A program made the translations under genes and the position numbers. Below the pieces are notes generated by a model. The model saw nothing but the letters and a program-made list of their open reading frames with translations, was not told where the DNA came from and searched no databases. This document shows, piece by piece, positions 7,093 through 16,400 of a stretch of 28,364 nt of DNA (positions are counted from its first letter, which is position 1; the number at the start of each line of letters is the position of its first letter). This DNA is from Allomuricauda sp. (GTDB lineage: Bacteria > Bacteroidota > Bacteroidia > Flavobacteriales > Flavobacteriaceae): contig JANQOD010000284.1 of the NCBI GenBank assembly GCA_028289745.1, positions 1 to 28,364 on the forward strand, written 5' to 3'.

Positions 7093-8481
7093 CTAGCGCT
7101 CGCCAGGCGAAAAATCATCTGGGGCGTTTTGGGGTTGGTCAATGGTACCCGCTGCCCCGGTATCGTTGTAAATCGTCCACTCGGCAAAAGTATAGATAGG
7201 GTTGCCCTGTGCCACGTCAATGTTTCGAAGTGCCCGACCATCTTCAAACTCATGGTTTGTGCCGGAGCCATCTTCACCGATGATGCCAAAGACATCGATG
7301 ACCGTTCCGAAGGGGTCGACCAACTCTAAATTGTCATCTCCGTTTGAATCGGCCGGGCTGTTGGTCGAAACCCCCATGTCGGGAGAAAATCCGTATACAT
7401 TTTCAAATTCAGAAGCATTGGGCGAGATGACAAAGGTGCTTTGGGCCGCAATGGTGAATCCTGAAAAATCAATGGTCGAGCCTGTATCTGTATTGGCATT
7501 GGTATAGCGGCGAAGTGTCCATCCGTTCAAATCCAAAGGTTCATCGGCTGCATTGTACAACTCTACAAACCTTGCCCCGGTATTGTTTTCTGGATCGGCC
7601 AATTCAGAAAAAAAGATCTCGGTCGAGGTAAATTCAGTCACAATTTCTTCACACCTTTCATTAGAAAACCCAATGTCTTCCAGGTTACGGATGACAAGTT
7701 GAAAATCATCATTTTCCCTTATAAGCACTCCTGTTATCCAACCATTTCCTTCTGGAAGTCTTTCGGCCTGAAAATCGGCAAACCCACTATTTAGCAAAAC
7801 CAACTCGTTGCCATGGCAATCTCTGAGTGTACGCTCGGTTTCCTCATCGGGTTCAGCAAAGGGCAGCCCCAGTTCATCTTCCACAAATTCAACGTTATCG
7901 ATCTTAACCAAGAAGTTTGTAAGACCATCATCCAATTCTGTCAGTTCTGTTTCTCTTGGTTGAACCGAAACAATATCGTCACAACTTCTAAAAACATGTT
8001 CGTGAATCTTTAGGGCAGGTAGTCTACCGACATTGGTAGTGCCAAAAGCGGCAAAAGTGCCGCCAAGCCTGAAAACATCCCTGCTCTGACCCAAATACAA
8101 CCCTTTGATCTTTATCAAGATCTTGCTGCCAGGTTCAAACAACAAGTGAGATTCAAAAAGATCTATCTCCATTTGAAAACCTTCGGTCGCATTTGTAGGT
8201 GAATCTTGAAAATGCAGTACGCTGAAGAAATTTCCGGCCCGGTCTGAAGAAACCACATATCCCTCTATTACCCAATCTTCCTGTATCTGTAGCAACTCTC
8301 CCTGATAAAGGGCCTTTACATCGGCAAAGGTGGCATTGGCGGCCAAATTTGCCTCACAGGTATTTGAAATTGGGTCAAAGTCTTGGTTTTTGACACAACC
8401 GGTCAAACAAACAAAAACCAATACTACCGGAAAAAAAACACGACTGCGTTTCATTAAGGCTTTACATGATCTTATTTTCAT
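7093..8481 (-). CDS. DUF5689 / lamin-tail domain surface lipoprotein
   Basis: This 462-residue lipoprotein has its lipobox at LTGC (C29 from this start). After it comes a beta-rich segment at about 50-290 (VKALYQGELLQIQEDWVIEG, then a strand pattern around GSKILIKIKGLYLG). This matches the DUF5689 type common in Bacteroidota and resembles an OB-fold. Residues about 293-450 are a lamin-tail domain, with the typical FVELYNAADEPLDLNGWTL signature. Lamin-tail and OB-fold modules are found in bacterial extracellular nucleases. The stop of the TonB receptor is 28 bases upstream, so the two are co-transcribed, and a secreted EEP nuclease lies beyond the receptor. The lipoprotein probably presents ligand to the receptor. 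An alternative ATG at 8452-8454 gives a shorter signal peptide; an AG-rich stretch precedes the longer start. Confidence 0.9.
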   Translation of the reverse strand: MKIRSCKALMKRSRVFFPVVLVFVCLTGCVKNQDFDPISNTCEANLAANATFADVKALYQGELLQIQEDWVIEGYVVSSDRAGNFFSVLHFQDSPTNATEGFQMEIDLFESHLLFEPGSKILIKIKGLYLGQSRDVFRLGGTFAAFGTTNVGRLPALKIHEHVFRSCDDIVSVQPRETELTELDDGLTNFLVKIDNVEFVEDELGLPFAEPDEETERTLRDCHGNELVLLNSGFADFQAERLPEGNGWITGVLIRENDDFQLVIRNLEDIGFSNERCEEIVTEFTSTEIFFSELADPENNTGARFVELYNAADEPLDLNGWTLRRYTNANTDTGSTIDFSGFTIAAQSTFVISPNASEFENVYGFSPDMGVSTNSPADSNGDDNLELVDPFGTVIDVFGIIGEDGSGTNHEFEDGRALRNIDVAQGNPIYTFAEWTIYNDTGAAGTIDQPQNAPDDFSPGER

Positions 8482-8509
8482 TTCTTCTCTTCCAATCTCA
8501 GAACGTCAT

Positions 8510-11245
8510 TCAAAAACTCACTGCAACATTCAAAAAATAGGTACGTCCATACCCATACCAATATTTTGGTGCAAAAGTGGGATTGTCCCGTAAATTGTCT
8601 TGTTGTAACTGTCCAAAATTGCCATTTCTACTTTGTTCATATCCACCTGTTCTGAAAATCGTATCGAACAAATTGTTAACACTGGCAAATATGCTGATGT
8701 ACTTGCCATTTATCAACCATGACTTGCCTCCCACCAAATTCAGCAAATAGAAATCATCAAGTGGTTCTTGTACCAAAAGTTTGGCCACATTTTCTTCAGT
8801 GGCATCAACAAAACGCTGGCCTGTTTCTGGATCTAGCAAAAAACTCGGGGTTCTGGTGATGGTCGATATTTGGGCATAGTTGTTTGCCAAATAATTGGCA
8901 GTGCCCCCTACCCACCAATAATCAGGGTCGCGATATTCAATACCAAATGCCATTGCTTGTTGTGGGCCCTGGGCCAGTCTGTAATCTTTGATAGCTGCAA
9001 AGCCCAAATCAATGTTTCCTTCTTGGTCAATGGGCTCTTCTTGACCGGCCGTGTCAAAGTTTATGGTTACGGACGGATTATTGGCATACAGGTATTTGCC
9101 CATACTGGCCACCAGTGACAGCTCTACATTTGAAGAGACCTGATACTCTAACCCAAGCTCAATACCCATATGCAATTTGTCAAGATCGGTAATGACCTCT
9201 TGCACAAAATCGGAACCCACACCCGAATCAACAAAAAAGAAATTGATATCGGTGGTGTTTTGAAATCGTGTATAGAACCCCGTTATTCTTCCCGTCAAGT
9301 CAGGAAGCCTTACAAAATAGTTCATATCGACCGAGGAAACCGTTTCACTTTGAATAGCTGGAACGATCTCATTATTTTCCCGGGGGTTCACAAATATGTT
9401 CTGCAGCACAGGGGGTCTGGTAAGATAAATTGCATGCGTTCTTAGCCAGTGCCTGCCTGAGAATTGATATGAAGCACCTCCTTTTAGGGCATAATTGGAG
9501 AGGTCGATTTTTTCACCTTTGCCATAAGAACTCTCTAGAAACCTTTCATTTTGAAACAATCCGTTACGTTGGTAAGAAGTATTTGAAAACGCTGCGGAAA
9601 GAAAGGCTTCCCACTTATTTAACTTTGTTTTCAATTGTACAAATCCGTTCAAGGTCGTGGCATCAATCTCATAATGATAAGAAAAGACGTCACCTTGCAC
9701 CTTGTTCACTTCACCGTTCACATCATTCAATGTATCTGAAAAGGGGTCGATATCCCCATGAAATGATGCCCCGAACAAATCGTTGAGTTCGGCATAGTTT
9801 TCTGAAAACAACTTATGAAAATTGATTCCTGCATCAATATCCAAATAAGCTCCCAACTGCAAATTGGCGATACTGCTTGCAATAATACGTACGTTCTTCA
9901 CAACATCATCATACAAAACGTAAGCAGCTTTTTCGGCGTTGACCGTATTTGAGTTTGCCAAATAAAGATTGTTCCAGCTGATCTGGGGGTTTTCCAAGAA
10001 CCCTTCTTTGGCAAGGGCAGCATTGGTAAAATCGGCCCCTATGGGATTATTGATGTAGAAACTCGGTAAGTAACGGTAATAGGTCGGGTCGGGGTTCGGA
10101 GCATTGAAATAGCCTAACCTGCTTCTTGATTGCGTGCCGAATTGGTAAGCCATACCAGAAGTCAATGTAAGTCTATCAGATTGAAAATAGTGGTTCAACA
10201 TGATAATAGGTTCGAAAATATCACGCTCTCGGGCATTGCGAATATCACCGTTCTGTATACCCCAGTATGGGTTATACCGGTTTCCGACCAACTCAAAAAC
10301 CTCTTCGGTAACCGCAGGTGAACGTCCCCTACGGTTCTTGGCCAAAATAGCGGTCAACATAAGGGCATGGGCATCATTGGGCCGGTATTCAAACGCTCCA
10401 AAAAAAGAATAGGCATCATAAAGGGTGCCGTCAATATAGCCCTCTTTTGCCCAGCGCCTCGAAGCAGAGAAAGCGTAGGCCACTCTTTTTTGAAGAGGTG
10501 AGGTATATGTAGCCATTAGCCGACCTGCGTAGGTTCTGTTCGAAGCTGATGCCGATAACCGAATTCCTGGGCGGAGCCCCGATGGTCGAGTGTCGATATT
10601 GGTGTTTCCAAGAATACCGCCAAAGGTAAGGTCTGCCGCCTCTAAACCGTTCGTGTAGTTCTGGTTTCTGACCACATCGTTAAGTCCGCCCCAGTTGTTC
10701 CATTGGGGCCTTCCATCAAAGAGCTTGTTCATGGGCAGGCCATTGACCAGTACTTTTCCCTCACGGGAATCATACCCCCTGACCCTAAAAAAAGCTTGTC
10801 CGAAATCAAAGGCCGCACGGTTCAAAAAGACATCACGGGTCGCTTGTAACAGCCCTACAGCGTTAGATACTATCTCGGCATCATCGGAAAGATCGGAATC
10901 TGTCAATGTGATAAGATTGTCAGTTTGGTCAACGGCCAGATCAGGTTCTAAAGAAATGAAGCCAAGGCCAATGCTGCTCTCGCCGAATTGGACCGGAATT
11001 CTTTTCGGCACATAATCATTGGAAGTACAAATCAATAACTGTTCTCCGCTCAATGCTGCGGTCAGGATGAATTCACCCTTCGAATTTGTCATTGTGGAAA
11101 AAGAGGTGCCCTCAATGGAGACCACTGCATTTTCGATGGGTTTGTTCGATTGTGCATCAATCAAATTGCCCGAGACAGTGACCGCTAATTGCCCGTTCAT
11201 TTTGGGCAATACAAAGAAGAGCAGAATCAATAGTGATATCCGCAT
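8510..11245 (-). CDS. TonB-dependent outer-membrane receptor of the nuclease locus
   Basis: The 911-residue receptor has a signal peptide (MRISLLILLFFVLPKMNGQ). An N-terminal carboxypeptidase-regulatory-like domain spans about 22-105 (VSGNLIDAQSNKPIENAVVS). A plug at about 125-235 includes FFRVRGYDSREGKVLVNGLP, and a long beta-barrel ends in the aromatic terminus NVAVSF. It imports a substrate across the outer membrane using TonB energy. No SusD-type partner is present; instead the next gene in the operon is the DUF5689/lamin-tail lipoprotein. A secreted EEP enzyme is divergent, with 93 bases between the starts. The context suggests a nucleic-acid-derived or phosphorylated substrate, but the sequence of the barrel itself does not reveal it. 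I see no clear TAnnTTTG promoter upstream. Confidence 0.95.
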   Translation of the reverse strand: MRISLLILLFFVLPKMNGQLAVTVSGNLIDAQSNKPIENAVVSIEGTSFSTMTNSKGEFILTAALSGEQLLICTSNDYVPKRIPVQFGESSIGLGFISLEPDLAVDQTDNLITLTDSDLSDDAEIVSNAVGLLQATRDVFLNRAAFDFGQAFFRVRGYDSREGKVLVNGLPMNKLFDGRPQWNNWGGLNDVVRNQNYTNGLEAADLTFGGILGNTNIDTRPSGLRPGIRLSASASNRTYAGRLMATYTSPLQKRVAYAFSASRRWAKEGYIDGTLYDAYSFFGAFEYRPNDAHALMLTAILAKNRRGRSPAVTEEVFELVGNRYNPYWGIQNGDIRNARERDIFEPIIMLNHYFQSDRLTLTSGMAYQFGTQSRSRLGYFNAPNPDPTYYRYLPSFYINNPIGADFTNAALAKEGFLENPQISWNNLYLANSNTVNAEKAAYVLYDDVVKNVRIIASSIANLQLGAYLDIDAGINFHKLFSENYAELNDLFGASFHGDIDPFSDTLNDVNGEVNKVQGDVFSYHYEIDATTLNGFVQLKTKLNKWEAFLSAAFSNTSYQRNGLFQNERFLESSYGKGEKIDLSNYALKGGASYQFSGRHWLRTHAIYLTRPPVLQNIFVNPRENNEIVPAIQSETVSSVDMNYFVRLPDLTGRITGFYTRFQNTTDINFFFVDSGVGSDFVQEVITDLDKLHMGIELGLEYQVSSNVELSLVASMGKYLYANNPSVTINFDTAGQEEPIDQEGNIDLGFAAIKDYRLAQGPQQAMAFGIEYRDPDYWWVGGTANYLANNYAQISTITRTPSFLLDPETGQRFVDATEENVAKLLVQEPLDDFYLLNLVGGKSWLINGKYISIFASVNNLFDTIFRTGGYEQSRNGNFGQLQQDNLRDNPTFAPKYWYGYGRTYFLNVAVSF

Positions 11246-11338
11246 TTTTGGTTAGTGTTTCCCCAATTTTACATAAAATTGTGCAATTATGACCGGTGAC
11301 ACTACTTTAAATTTACTTGTTTTAACCGCAAAGTGTTG

Positions 11339-12382
11339 ATGATGAGACTGATAATCGTTCTGTTCTATTTTTTTTGGCTATCGGGTTTTGGTCAATCAAA
11401 AAAAGTTTATCAAATAAGGAGTATTGCCTTTTATAATCTCGAAAACCTATTTGATACCATAAATGACACCTTGATATTCGATGATGAAAGAACCCCATCG
11501 GGAGTTTATCGTTGGACTGACGAGCGCTATCAGAAAAAAATAGCGCACATCTCAAAAGTACTTTCTGAAATCGGCAAAGAAACCATGGGCAGTTCGCCCG
11601 ACATCATTGGTCTCTGTGAGATAGAGAACAAATCGGTATTAAATGATTTGATCATACATGAAAACCTAAAGAAAAGAAAATATGGCATGGTACATTTCGA
11701 TTCGCCCGATGAACGGGGCATTGATGTGGCATTGCTATATAAAAAAGAAGCTTTTTTGCCCCATTCGTTCAAAAGTCATCGACTATTGCTTTTTGATGAA
11801 GACGGAAATCGAGATTATACCCGTGACCAACTTGTAGTGGGCGGATTGCTGGATGACGAGGAGTTTTATTTCATTGTCAACCACTGGCCCTCACGTAGTG
11901 GTGGCGAAGCCAAAAGTAGACCCAACAGAATAAAGGCCGCTCGGTTGAACAAACGCATCATAGATTCAATTCAAGCGCTGAACAATAGCGTTAAAATCAT
12001 TTCGATGGGCGATTTTAATGATGATCCCATAGATGCCAGTTTCAAAAAGGTATTGAAAACCAAAGGCAAGCGCAAAACAATGGATAGCCTAGAACTTTTC
12101 AATCCTATGGAGCAACTATTCAAAAAAGGCGTGGGCTCATTGGCCTACCGCGACAAGTGGAATCTCTTTGACCAATTTTTCTTTACGGCCAATGTGCTAT
12201 CAAACGGCAAGGAGGGTTATTCGTACTGGAAAGTCGGCGTCTACGACCCTGATTATCTGAAAAATCAAAATGGCCGGTACAAAGGCTATCCGTTTCGCAC
12301 CTACGTGGGCACCACCTATCGGGGCGGGTATGCCGATCACTTTCCAGTATATCTATTTTTGATAAAACACCGCTCTCGATAA
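11339..12382 (+). CDS. Secreted endonuclease/exonuclease/phosphatase (EEP) family protein
   Basis: The 347-residue protein begins with a hydrophobic signal segment (LIIVLFYFFWLSGFGQS) and continues as one EEP (DNase I-like) domain. Expected catalytic and metal residues are visible: N33 in FYNLENLFD, E94 in GLCEIEN, H182 in VNHWPSRSGG, D225 and N227 in GDFND, and D333/H334 in YADHFPVY. Members cleave phosphodiesters in nucleic acids or phospho-compounds. The NLENLFD opening is usual in exported Bacteroidota members and in extracellular nucleases such as ExeM. An ATG at 11339 is preferred; GTG (11333), TTG (11336) and a second ATG (11342) are also in frame. It is divergent from the TonB receptor, suggesting a joint function. 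It ends 27 bases from the convergent small lipoprotein. Confidence 0.92.
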   Translation: MMRLIIVLFYFFWLSGFGQSKKVYQIRSIAFYNLENLFDTINDTLIFDDERTPSGVYRWTDERYQKKIAHISKVLSEIGKETMGSSPDIIGLCEIENKSVLNDLIIHENLKKRKYGMVHFDSPDERGIDVALLYKKEAFLPHSFKSHRLLLFDEDGNRDYTRDQLVVGGLLDDEEFYFIVNHWPSRSGGEAKSRPNRIKAARLNKRIIDSIQALNNSVKIISMGDFNDDPIDASFKKVLKTKGKRKTMDSLELFNPMEQLFKKGVGSLAYRDKWNLFDQFFFTANVLSNGKEGYSYWKVGVYDPDYLKNQNGRYKGYPFRTYVGTTYRGGYADHFPVYLFLIKHRSR

Positions 12383-12409
12383 TTGCGTAGCGAAATGCGT
12401 TCAGGTGAT

Positions 12410-12706
12410 TCAGTTCTCTTGAAGGGGAGTGGTCAGACATTCTACCAAAGCCTCATCACAGCCTTCTAAACAGTCTTGCCTAATCTTAATTCCCAAAAGG
12501 CATTCATTGAAGGCATTTAGTTCTTCTGGCGTGGCATCTAAGCCGGGAAAGTCACAGTCAGGATATTCGGGACACTTATTTTTACATGCATTCCAAACAC
12601 TCACACATTCTTTATTGGCGGCTATTCTGTCTTCTTTACAGCTTGTCAAAGAGAATATAAAAATTGCTGCAAACAGAATGGCCGATTTAAACTTTTCAGT
12701 TCCCAT
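12410..12706 (-). CDS. Small cysteine-rich lipoprotein (predicted helical hairpin)
   Basis: The 98-residue precursor has a signal peptide and lipobox ending at C23 (FSLTSC). The mature part has eight further Cys at 34, 41, 45, 51, 69, 79, 83 and 90. The spacing is mirrored: C-x6-C-x3-C before the middle and C-x3-C-x6-C after it. An antiparallel helix pair stapled by 34-90, 41-83 and 45-79 would fit, with 51-69 closing the turn (inference). There is no recognised family. It is convergent with the EEP nuclease gene, and the 187-base gap upstream holds nested inverted repeats. It could be periplasmic or at the cell surface, with a binding or structural role rather than an obvious catalytic one. 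Confidence 0.8.
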   Translation of the reverse strand: MGTEKFKSAILFAAIFIFSLTSCKEDRIAANKECVSVWNACKNKCPEYPDCDFPGLDATPEELNAFNECLLGIKIRQDCLEGCDEALVECLTTPLQEN

Positions 12707-12733
12707 ATTTCTCAGGTTTTGATGGTTACTTAA

Positions 12734-12780
12734 CTTAGATGACCATAGACATTTGAATCTACATTCAAAACCAATCTAAG
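12734..12780. repeat. Nested inverted repeats upstream of the Cys-rich lipoprotein
   Basis: CTTAGAT (12734-12740) pairs with ATCTAAG (12774-12780). Inside it TTTGAAT (12752-12758) pairs with ATTCAAA (12763-12769) across a 4-base loop. It lies 28-74 bases upstream of the lipoprotein ATG on the minus strand, so it may be an operator or a 5'-UTR structure. The rest of the 12707-12893 gap is AT-rich, with no further ORF seen. Confidence 0.3.
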
Positions 12781-12893
12781 GTTTTTCCTACATAAAAGTA
12801 AACAATAATTGTATGGATTACCGAAAAAAATTCGTGTTTTGTAAGAATTTAATGATTAATGTATTTTCTATTGTGCCTCCCTCTAATGAAATA

Positions 12894-13331
12894 CTAGTTG
12901 AACCACTGTTGCCATGGAATACGGCTAAGGATCAACAATAGCCCCAGACCATAGAAAATAGCAATGTTCTTGAATTTTTTATCGCCTTCAAGAAACTTTT
13001 TATGTCGCGACCACCCAATGGTGATCAAGACAATGGCAATGATATTGATCAAGGGGTGCTCCAATGCCAAAAGACGGGCTTGTGAATTCAAGCCTCCAAT
13101 TCCCAAAATTTGAATGGCTTTCAGCCCACTGGTGGATATGAAAAAGAGGATAAGGCCGATCAACAATTGAATATGGCTCAATATGAGCGCAAACAGACTG
13201 ATTCGAAGGTCTTTGTGCATGGTGAACATGCGCTTGCCGAACCAACCCGAAAAGGCATTGAACACGGCAATGATCAGAATCGCCAATACGACATAGGCAA
13301 AATAAGAGTGTAGGTTCTGTAAGACTTCCAT
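12894..13331 (-). CDS. Small polytopic membrane protein
   Basis: The 145-residue protein has about four hydrophobic segments, near residues 10-27 (YFAYVVLAILIIAVFNAF), 43-65, 90-107 and 120-137. Several His lie at or near membrane boundaries (H8, and those in MHKDL, LSHIQ, EHPL and SRHKK). Similar small flavobacterial membrane proteins are often annotated as cytochrome b-like. The His positions would allow that, but I see no diagnostic heme motif and treat it as unproven. I use the ATG at 13329-13331; an upstream in-frame ATG at 13382 would add 17 residues and run into the terminator at 13372-13399. It lies downstream of that terminator and so has its own promoter, which I could not identify. 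Confidence 0.8.
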   Translation of the reverse strand: MEVLQNLHSYFAYVVLAILIIAVFNAFSGWFGKRMFTMHKDLRISLFALILSHIQLLIGLILFFISTSGLKAIQILGIGGLNSQARLLALEHPLINIIAIVLITIGWSRHKKFLEGDKKFKNIAIFYGLGLLLILSRIPWQQWFN

Positions 13332-13371
13332 AACTGAATTTTGAAGCTTAAATGTAGTGATTTTAGCCAAA

Positions 13372-13399
13372 AAAAGCCCCACTGTTCGGTGGGGCTTTT
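13372..13399 (-). terminator. Rho-independent terminator of the Oar-like receptor
   Basis: AAAAGCCCCAC (13372-13382) and GTGGGGCTTTT (13389-13399) form a perfect 11-bp stem with a 6-base loop. On the minus strand it is followed by a run of seven T. It sits 19 bases past the receptor stop. The symmetric A/T flanks could also stop transcription arriving from the other side. Confidence 0.92.
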
Positions 13400-13418
13400 A
13401 AACCGTTTGTGCTACCTC

Positions 13419-16400
13419 TTAATTGAAGCTATAGCGTATTCCCAATTGCATTTGCCATCTTGAAGATACCAAACCTGCATCATCAATGACATTATCGGTG
13501 TCTTCAACACCTGGATCAAAAGTGAACTGTGGCGTAGTACCGTCTGCTGCAAAGCCTTCAAAGTTTAACAATTGTACTTGATTGAAGTTTGTAAAAGTTC
13601 TTACACCCCATTCTTTGTTCAACAGGTTGGTGAAATTGAAGATGTCTGCGGTCAATTCTAACCTATGAATGTTCTCGCCGAACTTGATTCCAAATTCTTG
13701 TGCGAATTTTAAATCGATGATATGTGTCCAATCCGTACGGCTCGCATTACGTTCAACAAATTGACCACGACGGCTTCTCAAATAATCGTCACCTTCAATA
13801 ACAGCATTTAAAGCTTGCCATTGTTCAGCAGCAGTTAAGTCGTCTGAATCTATCAATTGTGCTTCACCTTCATTGGCAGGCACATATATCAAGGCTGAAA
13901 AACCTCCTGTATCTTCCAAAAGACCACTGCCTGTGTAAACATAACTAAATGGCGTACCCTCTGCTCCTTCATAGAAAAGACCCAGTCTGGTTCTGACGGT
14001 CTCAGACCACTTGAACGTAAATGTAGAATTCGCAATGATTCGATGCCCTGGTGAGAAATCAGATGTTGAAAGCTCGGGCCTGTTCGATCCATTGACCGTT
14101 TCTAAAAATCGCCATTGAGAACTGTTCTGTGAAGAGGTACCATCAAAGATTCCATCAGAATCACCATAGGTATACGAAACTTGGGCGGTTGCATCCAATT
14201 GAGGGCCAAAGAAGTTTTTGGTCAATGTACCCGTAATATTGTAAGAGCTTCCCGCACTGGTGTTGGATGCCAGATAGATCGCTGGATAAGTGGGATCTAT
14301 TCTTCTAAATCCATAATTTGGTCTTGAACCCGCTCCGGTTGTTGTGAATTCTGGTCCTGGAAGGTTTAGGTTTTCATAATACACGGCATTTACATTATCA
14401 TTCCAGATGAAATCAGCAGAGAAAATCATATCCCAGGGTAACCGCTGATCCACAGCAATGTTCGTTTTGAAAACCTGTGGAAGTTTAAAGTCTTTTGCAA
14501 ACAAATCAACTTGGCCGCCAACCGCACCTGATCCCTGTGGAGGGTCTTGTATCTGTGCGTTGGGGTCAGGAATGAAAGCTGGAACATCACCTCCGAACAA
14601 TTCAGTAAACCCGGTCGAGACGCCATTGTTGGTATACTGCCCCCCTGGCCATACCAAAGGTACACGGGAGGTGAATATTCCCAATCCTCCACGTATTTGG
14701 GTAGATCTATCCCCCGTTACATCCCAATTGAAACCAACCCTTGGTGAGAAATGAACAGTGGGATCTATACTTTGCCCCACAAGGGCATCTTGCAAATCCT
14801 TCCCATTGGCCTCAAGCAATGGTATTGTATTTGTATTGAATTCGTCGTTCACCCTTCCATCTTCCCAGTAGGGGATGTCGATACGGGCACCGACAGTAAA
14901 CCTAAAATTATCGGTGATATCCACCTCGTCTTGAACATAAAGGCCAAATTGGAAAATTTTAAATTCTGCGGCGCCATCTGACTCGTCGCCAGACCCACCG
15001 ATCAATGAGTATCCGTGACGGTATCTGTTCGCCAATTCACCGGTAAGGAAATCATCTAAACTACTATATCGAAAATCACCGAAATTCTGACGGAAGAACA
15101 CATTTCTTACCGAACCGAATTCGTTATTGGTACCAATGGTTATGGTATGGCGCCCAGAATAGATTTGGAAGTTATTGGTCAAGGTCAAAATATCTTGATC
15201 CAAGACATTAGCGGTTGAAAACGGTTCAGAACCAAAAAATATTGACGTACCGGCCGCATCAAAAATCTGAACTGATGGAAACGGCTCACCGACAGGATCT
15301 CGATCATCGCGCACACGGGTATAACCCAACACGAAGTTGTTCGACATATTGTCTCCAATTTGTGAGTTCAATTCAAGTGCTGAAGAATTGGTGATCGACT
15401 CAAAATTGATAGACCGGTTCAAAAAGTTGATGGACCCTGTATTGGAGGCAGCCGCATCGAACTGAACAGCTTTCACATAGCTATGTCTAAATGATAATTT
15501 GTTCTTGTCGTTGATGTTCCAATCAATTTTGGCTATCAGCTTATCACTGGTAAGCGATTCGGTGCTATTTGCAAAAGTTCCGGGGTCGTATCCGAAATTG
15601 TTTGTTAGAAAGCTGCTCAATCCATTTAGGTCAGCTTCTGTAGCATCGCCTCTATAGGTCGTGATATCAAAAGGTTGTGGAGTTTCAACCTCTTGTCTTT
15701 CATAGTTTACGAAGAAAAACAATTTGTTTTCAATTAGGGGGCCCCCTAAGCGGACTCCATACGTATTGGCGCTAAATTCGTCCAATTTTTCTCGCTCACC
15801 GCCATCACCAACAAGATCCACAGGGGTTTTGCCGGAGAAATTTTCGTTTCTAAACAGTGCATAGGCAGAACCGATAAATTCGTTTGTCCCCGATCTCGTA
15901 TTGGCATTGATACTACCACCAGCAAAACCAGATTGGCGAACATCAAAAGGCGCTACGTTGATTTGGAAGGATTCAATCGCATCCAAAGAGATAGGGCTCA
16001 CACCGGTCTGCCCACCATTGGTGCCATTGCCAGCCAGACCAAAAGCATCGTTATTAATGGCCCCATCGATATAAATGGCGTTGAATCGGTTGTTTTGGCC
16101 ACTGATTGAAATAACATCATCTCCTGTAACTTTTGCCTGCGGAGTCAGCCTCGCAAAATCCGCAATATTTCTGGAAATGGACGGCAGATTATTGACTTGC
16201 CTAAAACTAACATTGGTCTCGGCACCTGTTTTTCCAGAATCAAATTGTCCGCCCGTTTGACCCACGACCACAACTTCCTCCAACGCTGTGGCAGATTCTG
16301 AGAGTGCTGAGCTAATTCTTTGGGTTTGCCCCAAATTCAAATAAAGTCCTTCCCTTACATCGTCGTTGAACCCAACATATGAGATAGTGACTTCGTAAGG

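Noticed and set aside
7085..7112. Imperfect hairpin at the convergent ends of the receiver and lamin-tail genes
   Set aside because: The stem needs a 2-base bulge, has no T run on either strand, and lies partly in coding sequence; not called as a terminator.
8870..11015. Several open frames of 60-118 codons opposite the TonB receptor
   Set aside because: They are antisense to a clear receptor gene, lack recognisable domains and look like chance frames in GC-moderate coding DNA; the same holds opposite the other long genes.
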